Below are positions 33,878 through 43,642 of a DNA stretch of 64,000 nucleotides, piece by piece (position 1 is the stretch's first letter; every line of letters begins with the position of its first letter). The notes beneath the pieces were generated by a model that was given only the letters and a program-made list of their open reading frames with translations, did no database searches and was not told the origin of the DNA. The DNA is from an uncultured Lachnospiraceae bacterium (GTDB lineage Bacteria > Bacillota > Clostridia > Lachnospirales > Lachnospiraceae), in the NCBI GenBank assembly GCA_910585895.1, contig CAJUHY010000001.1, forward strand, positions 1-64,000, read 5' to 3'. The translations under genes and the position numbers were made by a program.

Positions 33878-36210
33878 TACTGTACAAGTTCCCGAATCTC
33901 CACCTTTTTCACTTTCCGCGATGACAGGAACGCGAAAACAAAAAAACCTGTACAAATCACTGAAATCGGCAGCAGAAACGTCAGTATACTAAAATCTGTC
34001 TTAAAGCTTGTGATACCCATTCTATAAAGAAGCAGTACTAAAATCCTGGCAGAAAAAGCATAACTAAGAGCTGCACCCAGGCAGGAGCCCAACACAGCCG
34101 CTATCAGGAATCTTACGGCAAACTGGAGCCTCAGCCTGGCTGCCGTAAATCCGATGGCCTTATATATGCCTATATCCGTGCGCTCCTGAACAAACGCTTT
34201 TGCACAGACCATATGCACTACAATCAGCGAAAACAACAAGGAAAACACATAGATAATCATCTGCATAAAAAGTATCACCAGCTGATAAATCCCATCCGTC
34301 ATATTCTGACTCGCTTTTGCCTCCATCCTATCCGTAAATTTTTCATTGAGCGAATCAACAATCTTTTCTGTCTGCTCATCTTCCTTCAAAGAATAACATC
34401 CCCATAGCCAGCGATTATAGCCTATCCTCTCCGCACCCTTTTGCGATATTACAAAGCAGCGGCCCACGTCGTTCACGAGCTGGAACGTGCCGGAAATCAG
34501 ATATTTCTTTTTTTCCCCTTCCCAACCTACTGTAACCTCGTCTCCAATTTCCAGACCAAATTCATCCAGCAGGATTGGGGAAACCGCGATTTCATTATCG
34601 TAGATGGGGGCACGGCCTTTCAGCGGCGGCAGTACGCCGGGGTCTTTATATGGCTGTCCCATAATCTGCTCTCCCTCAAAAGAAAAATAATCCCCTCTAT
34701 AGTAATATTTCTTTTCTATTTCAGTATTTCGCTCTATCTCCTTTTCAATCTCTGCAAAATCTTTCTCGGTAAGCTGTTTCTTCGGCAAGACATCAATCTC
34801 CGTCACCGCCATGCCCATGGATTCGCTTGCCGACTTGGAATTGACGGCATGGGATAGCACATTGATTGTCATCATAAAAAATACCAGAATGCCAACAATG
34901 GCAAAAATTCCCAAATACCTGCGCTTTGCTGACGTAAACTGCCGGAATGCCAGACTTATGGAAAGCAATTTCCCATTGATTGGCACATTCATCCTGCTGT
35001 CAAAATATACTTCCTTTTTCGCGCCTGAAATCGCACGCACCGGAGAAATCCGCTTAATCTTAACCGTAATAATCAATACCGCAGCTGTCGAGAGAACAAA
35101 TAACCCGCTAATTAAAAGCCCTATCAGCCCGAACGGCACAGACAGCACAGCCGGCACAGCGATTATTGGTGCAAAGATATTGGCACACGCACCGGTAAGC
35201 GGAATACTTATGGCAATTCCCAAAACTGCTCCCACAATCTCCGCCAGCAAATATTGCGCCAGAAATAAGATACGAATCTTGCCTGTGCCGAACCCCTGCG
35301 CTTTCAACACGCCAAAAGTGACATAATTGCTCTCAATTTCCATGGAAATGCTGTGAACTGTAACAATGAGGACAATTGCCAGCAACAGCATGATAAATAC
35401 CATCAGAATCGATGAAACTATCTGCGGAAACAATGTTGTGTAATAAATTGACATATCCCTCGTAAGAGAACCATTGCCCATATCCGCAACCCCAGTATCC
35501 TTATTCAGCTGCCGGAGAAATTGCGGCAGCGTAAGCGGACAGTTATCCGCCTTATTGATTTCCATGCATTTCCCAACGGCATGTACCTCTTCCGTTTCTT
35601 TCTGCTCAATCTTAGCCCTGATTTCATGATAATCCTCTTCACTGATATAATATCTCTTCCAGCCAATCACAGAAGCGCCGATATAAGGGTCCAGAAGCGC
35701 TCCTTTCACAGTAAATGTAAAATCTCCGCCAAGCGTCTCCAGCGTAACCTTTTGCCCAACCTCTCCCTCAACATTAGAAAGCAGTCCCTGCGGAACATAT
35801 ATCTCCCCCTTTTTCAGTTCGGGCGTTTCATCCCTGAGTCCGCTCAGGTCGTCTTCCACCAAGGATGTATTCTCATCGGCCTTCATTATCATCACGCTAT
35901 TTGTGTACTCATTCCCATTCATAACGCTCTTGTCTGCAAAAAAGAATTCATGCAAGTTTACAGATTCCACCCTTGCATCACTTTTTATCTCATTTATCAT
36001 TTCATCTGTCAATTTATATGCATAATATTCCACCCACAAATCAGGCGTATCCATTCTCTCATGAGACGCATATACGCCCTCAAATGCACTTTCTTTAATG
36101 CCTAAAATGGTCGTCACCGACATGGCAATAATCAAGGTCAGCAGAACCACGCTCATAAAAGAGCCTTTCTTGTGACGGATGTTTGCTTTTAATAATGTTA
36201 ATATCTCCAT
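33874..36210 (-). CDS. FtsX/MacB-type ABC permease
   Basis: The 778-residue permease forms a transporter with the ATPase directly upstream. It has a short cytoplasmic N-terminus, a first helix (SFMSVVLLTLIIAMSVTTI), a large extracytoplasmic domain, a three-helix FtsX core (about 285-400), a second extracytoplasmic domain and a final FtsX core (about 660-778). ATG 36210 has AGGTGG and follows the ATPase stop by 8 bases; the frame extending to 36243 is an artefact. Neighbouring sensor kinase and regulator genes suggest a peptide or envelope-stress detoxification exporter. Substrate unknown. Confidence 0.88.
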   Translation of the reverse strand: MEILTLLKANIRHKKGSFMSVVLLTLIIAMSVTTILGIKESAFEGVYASHERMDTPDLWVEYYAYKLTDEMINEIKSDARVESVNLHEFFFADKSVMNGNEYTNSVMIMKADENTSLVEDDLSGLRDETPELKKGEIYVPQGLLSNVEGEVGQKVTLETLGGDFTFTVKGALLDPYIGASVIGWKRYYISEEDYHEIRAKIEQKETEEVHAVGKCMEINKADNCPLTLPQFLRQLNKDTGVADMGNGSLTRDMSIYYTTLFPQIVSSILMVFIMLLLAIVLIVTVHSISMEIESNYVTFGVLKAQGFGTGKIRILFLAQYLLAEIVGAVLGIAISIPLTGACANIFAPIIAVPAVLSVPFGLIGLLISGLFVLSTAAVLIITVKIKRISPVRAISGAKKEVYFDSRMNVPINGKLLSISLAFRQFTSAKRRYLGIFAIVGILVFFMMTINVLSHAVNSKSASESMGMAVTEIDVLPKKQLTEKDFAEIEKEIERNTEIEKKYYYRGDYFSFEGEQIMGQPYKDPGVLPPLKGRAPIYDNEIAVSPILLDEFGLEIGDEVTVGWEGEKKKYLISGTFQLVNDVGRCFVISQKGAERIGYNRWLWGCYSLKEDEQTEKIVDSLNEKFTDRMEAKASQNMTDGIYQLVILFMQMIIYVFSLLFSLIVVHMVCAKAFVQERTDIGIYKAIGFTAARLRLQFAVRFLIAAVLGSCLGAALSYAFSARILVLLLYRMGITSFKTDFSILTFLLPISVICTGFFVFAFLSSRKVKKVEIRELVQY

Positions 36211-36218
36211 GACGCCAC

Positions 36219-36980
36219 CTACCATTCCAACGAGGTAAGCCATGCGTTTACCTGCGTTTCTCTTGCTTTCTCGTCGTCCGCCCTGTAATCAGGAAGCGTC
36301 AGTTCACCGATGATTTTGCCGTCTTCAAGATAGAGAATCCGATTCCCCCGAAGTGCAGCCCGCAGGTCATGAGTGACCATCAGCACACTCTGCCCCTCAC
36401 GGTTCAGTTCTGTCAGCAGGTCAAGGACGTCCCTCGTATTTTTGCGGTTTAAAGCGCCCGTAGGCTCATCTGCAAAAAGCATCTTAGGTTCATTGATGAC
36501 TGCCCGCGCCACAGCGCAGCGCTGTTGTTCCCCGCCTGAGACCTGTGACGGCAGATGCGTTTTAATCTGAGAGAGAGACATCTTTTCTAACAATTGTTCC
36601 GCCCGGTTTTTGACCTTGCCTGCAGATTTTCTTTTATTAAGATACCCTGGAACGACCACGTTTTCAAAAAGCGTAAGGTTGCTTACCAAATGCATCTGCT
36701 GGAAAATAAATCCAAAATCGCTATAACGCAGCTTTGCCAGCTCTTTTTCTTTCATCTTTACGATATCATTACCATCATAGAGTACCTCACCGGCGGTTGC
36801 ACGGTCCATTCCGCTCAGTGCATACAGCAGCGTAGATTTCCCGGAACCGCTGGCGCCCATAATTACTGTAAACTCACCCTCATATAAATCAAGCTCCACA
36901 TGGGATAATATATGCAGCTGCCCGCCATTGTGCGCAAAACTTTTACATACATCTTTTGCTGACAAAATAGTCTGTTTCAT
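36219..36980 (-). CDS. ABC transporter ATP-binding protein (MacB/LolD type)
   Basis: The 253-residue ATPase has Walker A GASGSGKST, Q-loop FIFQQMHLV, signature VSGGEQQR, Walker B MLFADEPTGAL and H-loop THD. The C-terminal extension of about 30 residues (DYRADDEKARETQVNAWLTS) is unusual in length. It is the first gene of the exporter pair, with its promoter in 36981-37140. Confidence 0.93.
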   Translation of the reverse strand: MKQTILSAKDVCKSFAHNGGQLHILSHVELDLYEGEFTVIMGASGSGKSTLLYALSGMDRATAGEVLYDGNDIVKMKEKELAKLRYSDFGFIFQQMHLVSNLTLFENVVVPGYLNKRKSAGKVKNRAEQLLEKMSLSQIKTHLPSQVSGGEQQRCAVARAVINEPKMLFADEPTGALNRKNTRDVLDLLTELNREGQSVLMVTHDLRAALRGNRILYLEDGKIIGELTLPDYRADDEKARETQVNAWLTSLEW

Positions 36981-37031
36981 TCCTCCATTCAGCTCCTTTC
37001 CTGTTATAAGCCCATTTTATCCCCAAAAATA

Positions 37032-37047
37032 TTAAGAAGTCCTTAAG
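37032..37047. promoter_or_regulatory. Candidate response-regulator site upstream of the ABC operon
   Basis: TTAAG-N6-TTAAG forms an 11-bp-period direct repeat in the divergent region between the ATPase gene and the small ORF at 37144. OmpR-type regulators bind direct repeats of this period, and the regulator at 38490 is the obvious candidate. Inferred. Confidence 0.4.
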
Positions 37048-37143
37048 CATATATTTCTGGAAATGCCTGAAAATAAAGTTTTTTGAGAATTAATTCACTA
37101 TTTTCCGGTTATACTAATTCTATCAAAATTTAGGAGGAAACTA

Positions 37144-37314
37144 ATGAAAGCAACCGACAAAGATAAAACCATTTACACAACGCCAAAAGGCGCATGGGAA
37201 GGAGGCATTATTAATGAGCGGAAAAAGCCTTCCAAAAAACAGCATCTTAACGATATCACCACCGACCTCCAGGGAAACGGCTACCCTATGGCCCGGAAAA
37301 ATCGGGACGTTTAA
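37144..37314 (+). CDS. 56-residue hydrophilic peptide between ABC and kinase genes
   Basis: TAGGAGG lies 7 bases before ATG 37144, a near-ideal ribosome binding site. The product (MKATDKDKTIYTTPKGAWEG..., ending KNRDV) is strongly charged with no signal peptide or membrane helix. It is divergent from the ABC genes and convergent with the sensor kinase. I do not recognise a family. The strong ribosome site and location suggest a real small protein tied to the transporter, but coding is not proven. Confidence 0.5.
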   Translation: MKATDKDKTIYTTPKGAWEGGIINERKKPSKKQHLNDITTDLQGNGYPMARKNRDV

Positions 37315-37353
37315 AGCGTCCTGGTTACATATCTGCAATTATGACACTATCCC

Positions 37354-38493
37354 TTATGACCTGCACTCCGGCAAGGTTACCACAACTTCCAGTCCCGCGC
37401 TGTGATTTGCAAGCGTCACACTGCCGCCCATTTTCTCCGTAATATATTTGACAATATACAGTCCTAATCCTGAGCCTTGTTCATCCCCGCAATTGCTGCC
37501 CCTGTAAAATTTGCCAAAGATAAACGGCATATCCTCATCCGGTATACCGCTGCCATAATCCCGGAAATGCAGGGCAATCCTGCCATCCTCTCTGGTGAGG
37601 AACACATCCATATCGCTTCCGGCATATTTTCTGGCATTATTGATGACATTCTCCGCAATCTGGGTGAGGCGGTTTCTGTCTGCATTGACAAAAGCTGTAA
37701 AATCTGCCTTACGAAAGGTTACGTCAGCGTGTGAAGAAGAAATCTCCCATATAATGTCCTCCAGAAAGGAACAGATTTCCATTTTTTCCGGCATTATTTT
37801 CAGTTTCTCCAAATCAGAGATAGAGTGAAGAAGCAAATCATCCGTCAGACGTGACACCTCATCGCATTTTTTTAAAATCACGCTTACATACCTCTCCCTT
37901 TTTTCATAGGAGCTGTCCATTGATGCGCCCAACCCTTCCGCATAAGCCCGGATTGAAGCAATCGGCGTTTTGATATCATGGGAAAGCGTGGCAATCACGG
38001 TCTTGTTATTGTCTATGGCTTCTCTTTCTGAGACTCTTGCCTTTGTAATTTCTCTTCTCATACTGTCAAAGGCCCAGGTGAATTCCCCAAAATAATTAGA
38101 ACGCTGGTATTGCAGCGGCAAGTTAAAATTCCCCGCAGATATTTTAACTGCAAACTCTTTCATCTTATCAAAAGGTCTTAAAATTGCCAGATAAATATAG
38201 CCAAAAGCAACTATAAAAAACAGCACGCTGACAAAGCATATCACTGGTATAAAAATGACACCGTTCTCCTGCTCATGAGAGAGACGCATGTCTTCCTGCA
38301 AAGCGGTGATTTTTTCTTGCGCCTGTCTGTTATCGCCATTTTTAATCAGCAAACGAATCTCATTCAGCGCAACGATATACGTTGATTTCTGTTCCTGTGC
38401 GTCCACACCTTTGGCTAAGTAATAAAACCACCCTGAAAGCAGCACAACTGCCAGTGAAAATATAATTGTCACTTTCAAAATTTTACTTTTCAT
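37354..38493 (-). CDS. Sensor histidine kinase
   Basis: The 379-residue membrane kinase has a first helix at about 7-27, an extracytoplasmic segment of about 60 residues, a second helix at about 84-110, a HAMP linker (RPFDKMKEFAVKISAGNF), a HisKA box with phospho-His (TLSHDIKTPIAS) and a HATPase domain with N-box (ENVINNARKY), G1 (DYGSGIP) and G2 (GSGLGLYIV). It overlaps the upstream regulator by 4 bases. It probably senses the substrate of, or damage handled by, the adjacent ABC exporter. Confidence 0.92.
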   Translation of the reverse strand: MKSKILKVTIIFSLAVVLLSGWFYYLAKGVDAQEQKSTYIVALNEIRLLIKNGDNRQAQEKITALQEDMRLSHEQENGVIFIPVICFVSVLFFIVAFGYIYLAILRPFDKMKEFAVKISAGNFNLPLQYQRSNYFGEFTWAFDSMRREITKARVSEREAIDNNKTVIATLSHDIKTPIASIRAYAEGLGASMDSSYEKRERYVSVILKKCDEVSRLTDDLLLHSISDLEKLKIMPEKMEICSFLEDIIWEISSSHADVTFRKADFTAFVNADRNRLTQIAENVINNARKYAGSDMDVFLTREDGRIALHFRDYGSGIPDEDMPFIFGKFYRGSNCGDEQGSGLGLYIVKYITEKMGGSVTLANHSAGLEVVVTLPECRS

Positions 38494-39176
38494 TCGCCAT
38501 CCTCCAACATATATCCCACCTTATAAACTGTCTTAATATACACAGGTTTTGCCGGATTATCCTCTAATTTTTCCCGCAGCCAGCGAATATGCACGGTCAG
38601 CGTGGAAGGTTCCACCAGGGAAAATGCGCCCCAGACATCGTTGAGAATCTTCTCCTTGGCAACTGCCGTATTTTTATGCTTGCAAAGATAAGATAACAAA
38701 TCAAATTCACGCAGCGATAAAGAAATTGGTTTGCCATTTTTGGTCACTGTCCGTGCAGTGATATTGACGGAAACATCCCCGAAAATTACTATCTTTTCTT
38801 CTTCTGAGAATCCATATGCCCGGCGTATCAGCGCATTTACCCTTGACAGCAATTCTTTCATGGAATATGGCTTAGGCAGATAATCATCGCCGCCAATGTC
38901 AAATCCAGTGATACGGTCCGTCTCACTGGTCCTCGCACTTGCAAAAATTACCGGCACATTTGAGACTTTGCGCAGCTCCTGACAAAGTTCAAACCCTGTC
39001 GTCCCTGGCAAATTAATATCCAGCAGCAGTAAATGAAACGTGTCGTCGGCAAGCTTCGCAAAAGCTGTCTCGCCGCTCTCAGCGCAGCTCACGCAGTAGC
39101 CATGGTTTTCCAGCATTTCACTGATAATAAAAGATAAATCTTCATCATCATCAACAATCAGAATTCTTCTTTTCAT
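38490..39176 (-). CDS. OmpR-family response regulator
   Basis: The 228-residue regulator has a receiver domain with the acidic pair (VDDDED), phospho-Asp in LLLDINLPG, Thr/Ser in FASARTS and Lys in LPKPYS. The C-terminal winged helix (about 130-226) has SLREFDLLSYLCKHKNTAV and VHIRWLREKLEDNP. It overlaps the kinase gene (ATGA). It likely controls the ABC operon. Confidence 0.93.
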   Translation of the reverse strand: MKRRILIVDDDEDLSFIISEMLENHGYCVSCAESGETAFAKLADDTFHLLLLDINLPGTTGFELCQELRKVSNVPVIFASARTSETDRITGFDIGGDDYLPKPYSMKELLSRVNALIRRAYGFSEEEKIVIFGDVSVNITARTVTKNGKPISLSLREFDLLSYLCKHKNTAVAKEKILNDVWGAFSLVEPSTLTVHIRWLREKLEDNPAKPVYIKTVYKVGYMLEDGE

Positions 39177-39199
39177 AGATTTGTTCCCCTTAAAATTAA

Positions 39200-39252
39200 G
39201 AAAAGAGACTGCCGCAATAAGCCTAATCTTAATGCGAAAGCCTCTTTCTTAT
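39200..39252 (-). terminator. Terminator-like hairpin between gdhA and the regulator gene
   Basis: AAGAAA(A)GAG (from 39200) pairs with CTCTTTCTT (to about 39251) with an inner CGCA(A)TAAG/CTTAATGCG stem. It ends gdhA transcription on the minus strand and stands before the response-regulator gene. Confidence 0.55.
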
Positions 39253-39267
39253 AATTATCGGCAGTAA

Positions 39268-40602
39268 TTAGCAAACGCCCTGGGCAATCATTGCCTCTGC
39301 CACTTTCTCAAATCCAGCAATATTAGCGCCAGTCACATAGTCTCCCTCTTTGCCATAACGCTTTGCTGCGTCATCCAAATTATGGAAGATATTTACCATG
39401 ATATCTTTAAGCTTGCCGTCCACTTCCTCAAATGTCCAGCTCAAACGCTCGGAATTCTGACTCATCTCCAACGCGGAAGTTGCCACGCCGCCGGCGTTTG
39501 CCGCTTTACCAGGAGCGAACAGTACTTTATTCTGCTGTAAGTACTCTGTTGCCTCTAAAGTTGTAGGCATGTTTGCGCCTTCTGCTACTGCAAGACATCC
39601 ATTTGCCACCAACTGTTTCGCATCCTCAAGCAGAAGCTCATTCTGGGTAGCACAGGGAAGTGCAATGTCGCATTTCACAGACCATACGCCGCGTCCCTCA
39701 TGGTACTCCGCGCTCGGTCTCGCTGCCGCATACTCTGTCAGACGTGCACGTTTCACTTCTTTTACTTCCTTTAACAATGCAACGTCAATACCTTCCGCAT
39801 CATATACCCATCCGGTAGAATCGCTGACAGTCACAACCTTAGCGCCAAGCTGCTGTGCTTTCTGGGTTGCATAGATTGCCACGTTACCAGAACCGGAGAT
39901 ACATACAACCTTGTCCTTCATGTCATGACCGTTGCATTTCATCATCTCTTCTGTCAGATATAACAGACCATAGCCGGTAGCCTCGGTACGTGCCAGGGAG
40001 CCGCCGTAAGAAAGCCCTTTTCCAGTCAACACGCCCTCATAGACGCTCTTAATTTTCTTATACTGTCCGAACATGTAGCCGATTTCCCTTGCGCCAGTTC
40101 CGATATCTCCTGCCGGAACGTCCGTATCTGCTCCAATATATTTGCAGAGCTCTGTCATGAAGCTCTGGCAGAACGCCATAACCTCACGGTCAGATTTGCC
40201 CTTGGGGTCAAAATCGGAGCCGCCCTTGCCGCCGCCAATTGGAAGCCCCGTCAGGGAGTTCTTGAAAATCTGCTCAAATCCCAGGAATTTGATAATGCCA
40301 AGGTTTACGGACGGATGTAATCTCAGTCCTCCCTTGTACGGTCCAATGCTGTTATTGAACTGTACGCGGTATCCGGTATTCACCTGAACCTGTCCCTTAT
40401 CATCTACCCATGGTACACGGAATTTGAACTGCCTGTCCGGCTCGGTCAGACGCTCTAACAATGCTTCTTTGCGATACTTCTCTTCGTTGGCTTCAATCAC
40501 CGGTCTCAAAGACTCTAATACTTCTTTCACTGCCTGATGAAATTCAGGCTCTGCCGGATTCTTTGCGATTACGCGCTCTAATACCTCATCTACATAGCTC
40601 AT
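39268..40602 (-). CDS. gdhA: Glutamate dehydrogenase
   Basis: The 444-residue hexameric dehydrogenase interconverts glutamate with 2-oxoglutarate and ammonia. Marks are the catalytic Lys region PIGGGKGGSDFDPKGKSD, VPAGDIGTGAREIGYM and the Rossmann segment VCISGSGNVAIYATQKA. The length and GGSDFDPKGKS match the small NADP-type enzymes of clostridia. With gltA in the same region, it suggests a carbon-nitrogen junction, though the genes are not in one operon. Confidence 0.95.
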   Translation of the reverse strand: MSYVDEVLERVIAKNPAEPEFHQAVKEVLESLRPVIEANEEKYRKEALLERLTEPDRQFKFRVPWVDDKGQVQVNTGYRVQFNNSIGPYKGGLRLHPSVNLGIIKFLGFEQIFKNSLTGLPIGGGKGGSDFDPKGKSDREVMAFCQSFMTELCKYIGADTDVPAGDIGTGAREIGYMFGQYKKIKSVYEGVLTGKGLSYGGSLARTEATGYGLLYLTEEMMKCNGHDMKDKVVCISGSGNVAIYATQKAQQLGAKVVTVSDSTGWVYDAEGIDVALLKEVKEVKRARLTEYAAARPSAEYHEGRGVWSVKCDIALPCATQNELLLEDAKQLVANGCLAVAEGANMPTTLEATEYLQQNKVLFAPGKAANAGGVATSALEMSQNSERLSWTFEEVDGKLKDIMVNIFHNLDDAAKRYGKEGDYVTGANIAGFEKVAEAMIAQGVC

Positions 40603-40731
40603 CTTTCATTCTCCTTTACATTCATACTTTCGTTGTCAAAGTACATTTTAATATTATTTTTCCGATTTTGCAAGAATTTTCTTTAATTCTCTAGTACTTT
40701 ATTGAGACAACGTGATAAAATAATCATACAA

Positions 40732-40760
40732 TTGACAAGGAGAACCGCAAACGCTACAAT
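40732..40760 (+). promoter_or_regulatory. Promoter of thiT
   Basis: TTGACA (40732-40737) and TACAAT (40755-40760) have a 17-base spacer. The leader to ATG 40806 is about 40 nt, too short for a TPP riboswitch. Confidence 0.65.
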
Positions 40761-40805
40761 AAGACTGCAAATAAATCAAGATTATTTTTACGGAGGATTC
40801 TACCT

Positions 40806-41342
40806 ATGAATAATACCACAAAACGGCTTGTATTTTCCGCTGCCGCCATCGCCCTTGCCCAGGTTGCATCTATGATTAAGATAATTGAAATGCCCATGGG
40901 CGGCTCAGTCACCTTGATGAGTATGCTGTTTATTGTCCTGATTGGGTACTGGTTTGGTCCTTCTACAGGACTGATAACAGGTGTTGCCTATGGACTTCTG
41001 CAATTTATGATAGAACCCATTTTCTATACCATCCCCCAAATGCTTACAGATTATCCGCTGGCATTCGGCGCTCTGGGTCTGTCTGGATTCTTTTATAAGC
41101 AGAAACACGGCCTTATCATCGGTTATCTGGTGGGCGTATTGGGACGCTTCTTTTTCTCCTTCCTTTCCGGCGTAATCTTCTTTGCTGCCTACGCGCCCGA
41201 TAATATGGCTGCTCCGCTCTACTCACTGGTATACAATGGCTCTTATCTGGGCGCGGAAGCCGTTATCACTTTAATCCTTATTGCATTGCCCCCTGTCTCC
41301 TTGGCGTTAGCTCAGGTCAAACGCCTGATTTCAGAAAAATAA
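40806..41342 (+). CDS. thiT: Thiamine transporter S-component ThiT
   Basis: The 178-residue protein with about six helices matches the ECF S-component for thiamine (YuaJ/ThiT). Marks are MPMGGSVTLMSMLFI, LIGYWFGPSTGLITGV, and the loop ending TDYPLAFGALGLSGFF. Shared ECF subunits are elsewhere. Unlike many thiT genes it has no visible TPP riboswitch. CGGAGG precedes the start. Confidence 0.88.
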   Translation: MNNTTKRLVFSAAAIALAQVASMIKIIEMPMGGSVTLMSMLFIVLIGYWFGPSTGLITGVAYGLLQFMIEPIFYTIPQMLTDYPLAFGALGLSGFFYKQKHGLIIGYLVGVLGRFFFSFLSGVIFFAAYAPDNMAAPLYSLVYNGSYLGAEAVITLILIALPPVSLALAQVKRLISEK

Positions 41343-41383
41343 GCAGCTTCAGCGGCAACGCCAAAGCTGCTTATATTTTTTCC
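41339..41383 (+). terminator. Terminator of thiT
   Basis: ATAAGCAGCTT (41339-41349) pairs with AAGCTGCTTAT (41364-41374), followed by a long T-run. The left arm overlaps the stop codon. Confidence 0.9.
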
Positions 41384-41440
41384 TTTTTTGCATATACTTC
41401 TATATATTACGTCTCCAAAACCGCAGGAAAGGAACTGACT

Positions 41441-41959
41441 ATGCAAAAAAAGTTTTTGCTGACCGCAATTATCGGCATCTTATTTACTTCCATTGCAGGC
41501 ACGCTTGCACATTTCACCTACGAATGGTCTAACGGCAATTTTCTGGTGGGACTTTTTACGCCGATAAGTGAATCCATCTGGGAACATATGAAACTGTTGT
41601 TTTTCCCCATGCTTTTCTATGGGATTTTTGTCTGCCCGCGGCTGATACAGGATTATCCCTGCCTCTCTTTTTCCTATCCCCTGGGAATTCTGGCAGGAAC
41701 TCTTGCCATTCCACTGCTCTTTTACACGTACTCTGGAATTCTGGGCAGAACTTATATCTCAATTGATATCTTAATATTTTATATCAGTGTGATTCTGGCT
41801 TTTGCCATTGTATGTCTCGTAACTTCACGCTGCCAAAAACTGTCTCCCCATACAAGGAGAAGCGCTCTTCTCCCCTGGCTGCTTGTCCTTCTTCTGACAA
41901 TCAGCTTTATAGTATTTACAGTTTACCCACCTTCCCTGGCAATTTTTCAGGCAGGATGA
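41441..41959 (+). CDS. DUF6512-type integral membrane protein
   Basis: The 172-residue protein has about five membrane helices. The block LAHFTYEWSNGNFLVGLFTP followed by ISESIWEHMKLLFFPML is typical of the DUF6512 family found in Clostridia; its function is unknown. AGGAAAGGAA precedes ATG 41441. It may be co-oriented with thiT but is separated from it by a terminator. Confidence 0.75.
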   Translation: MQKKFLLTAIIGILFTSIAGTLAHFTYEWSNGNFLVGLFTPISESIWEHMKLLFFPMLFYGIFVCPRLIQDYPCLSFSYPLGILAGTLAIPLLFYTYSGILGRTYISIDILIFYISVILAFAIVCLVTSRCQKLSPHTRRSALLPWLLVLLLTISFIVFTVYPPSLAIFQAG

Positions 41960-41977
41960 CTGGGCATATACTGTTTA

Positions 41978-43438
41978 TCAGTCCTTGAGCACTCCGCCAA
42001 GCCGCTCAATTCCATCCTGAACTTTCTCCAACGATTTGAGGATATTCTCAACGCCGGATACCTGCTCTCCCGTTGATACGCTGATTTCCGTTGTAGTCTC
42101 CGCAGACTTCTCAGAAATCATCTCCAATCTGTTCATGGACTCCAGTAACGATTCCTTGATATCTATGATATTGGACAGCTCATGTCGCAGAACTTCAATG
42201 ACAGAAAGCACCTCTTCGGAAGACTCTATCATAGTCTCAAAAATCTTCACCGTATCATTTAACTGGTCATAAGATTCTTTGACTGTCAAACCATTCCTGT
42301 CCATAATCTTATTGGTCGCCTCTACCGTTTCTATAATATCTTTTAAGATAGTGTCAATCTCCTTTGTCGCCTGAGAGGATTCCATGGATAACGAGTTAAT
42401 CTCATTGGCAACTACGGCAAACCCTTTGCCTGCTTCCCCGGCTCTCGCCGCTTCAATCGCCGCATTCAATGCCAGCAGATTGGTCTGCTGTGCAATCTGG
42501 TCGATACTATCCACAATCCCCGCAATCAGGCTTGACTTCTGAGTGAGGGTGGCAACGCCTTCCGCAGCCTCCTTGGTCGCCTGGATATTATCGTCAAATT
42601 TCTTGGACAATTGAGAAATAGAATTGATTCCCTCATCATTCTTTTCTTTCAGCTGTCTCATATTCTTCATCGTAACGTCGACTTGTTCCTCGGAGGCTTC
42701 AATCTTCTCATTCAGAGTATTGAAAATCTCAATACTCCCATTGACTTCCTCTATCTGCTTCTCTGCACTGGCTGAAATCTCCTCCGTAGAATCCGCAATC
42801 TCCTGCGTACTCTGCCCAAACCCGCTGAGCGAAGTATGGATGTTCTCTGTAGATTCCTGAATTCCCATAAATGCCTGACGTACATTGCCCAGTATTTCTT
42901 CTGCCTCTGACTCCTTGGTCTGCACCGTATCAAACAAGGCGCGCGCCCTCGTGACAATCATCACTGCCGCCAAAACCGCCAACGCATATACCATCATGAT
43001 AAATATCCAGATAGACAATGTATACATACACAGATACGCATCGGGAAACAGTATCAACCCAGCTGCGTTTGAGACGATAAGAACTACAGAATAAACAACG
43101 ATTGTCGACAAATCATAATATGAAACTGCCAGAAATAAAATTAAAAAATAAGCCTCCGCCATTGCACCAAAAGCCCCCGGCGTTCCCATGATAATCGTTA
43201 CTGCTCCAAATACCGGCAAAATAGAGACATATAAATACTTCGCATTCTTGCCAAGCGGCTTCTCCAACAATTTCACCAGCAATCCTGCCAGCGCCATCAA
43301 CAGGACTATGCTGTCCTTCCAGGCGCCTCCATTAAATAACAGCACATACAGAAACGCAACAGGCGGAATTACGGCATAAAACAATAGCATTACAAAATTT
43401 GTTCTTTTTTCCTCGTTTTTTAAAATGTCAAGCTGCAT
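41978..43438 (-). CDS. Methyl-accepting chemotaxis protein with multi-helix membrane sensor
   Basis: The 486-residue receptor has a membrane domain of six to seven helices in residues about 15-170 and almost no extracellular loop. It then has a coiled-coil signalling domain, with the conserved tip IDQIAQQTNLLALNAAIEAA and RAGEAGKGFAVVANEI at about 310-350. There is no HAMP consensus. Sensing probably occurs in or at the membrane. No other chemotaxis genes lie here. Confidence 0.9.
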   Translation of the reverse strand: MQLDILKNEEKRTNFVMLLFYAVIPPVAFLYVLLFNGGAWKDSIVLLMALAGLLVKLLEKPLGKNAKYLYVSILPVFGAVTIIMGTPGAFGAMAEAYFLILFLAVSYYDLSTIVVYSVVLIVSNAAGLILFPDAYLCMYTLSIWIFIMMVYALAVLAAVMIVTRARALFDTVQTKESEAEEILGNVRQAFMGIQESTENIHTSLSGFGQSTQEIADSTEEISASAEKQIEEVNGSIEIFNTLNEKIEASEEQVDVTMKNMRQLKEKNDEGINSISQLSKKFDDNIQATKEAAEGVATLTQKSSLIAGIVDSIDQIAQQTNLLALNAAIEAARAGEAGKGFAVVANEINSLSMESSQATKEIDTILKDIIETVEATNKIMDRNGLTVKESYDQLNDTVKIFETMIESSEEVLSVIEVLRHELSNIIDIKESLLESMNRLEMISEKSAETTTEISVSTGEQVSGVENILKSLEKVQDGIERLGGVLKD

Positions 43439-43642
43439 AACTCACTCCTCCAAACTTCATACCTTCATTATACAAATCCTCAAAATTTAACAGATAAATT
43501 TTATCATATAGATAAAGATTTTACAAGACTCGACATGGCAATTAATTCCAAAAAACATCAGGATTCGACGCTGCTTTTGGTAATTTGTAACAAATGAAGT
43601 TTTCAGCATATGCTAGAGAAAGAAAAGAAAAAGGATCTAGTC

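Noticed and set aside
40761..40805. TPP riboswitch before thiT
   Set aside because: The leader from the predicted promoter is only about 40 nt and lacks the conserved THI-box blocks.
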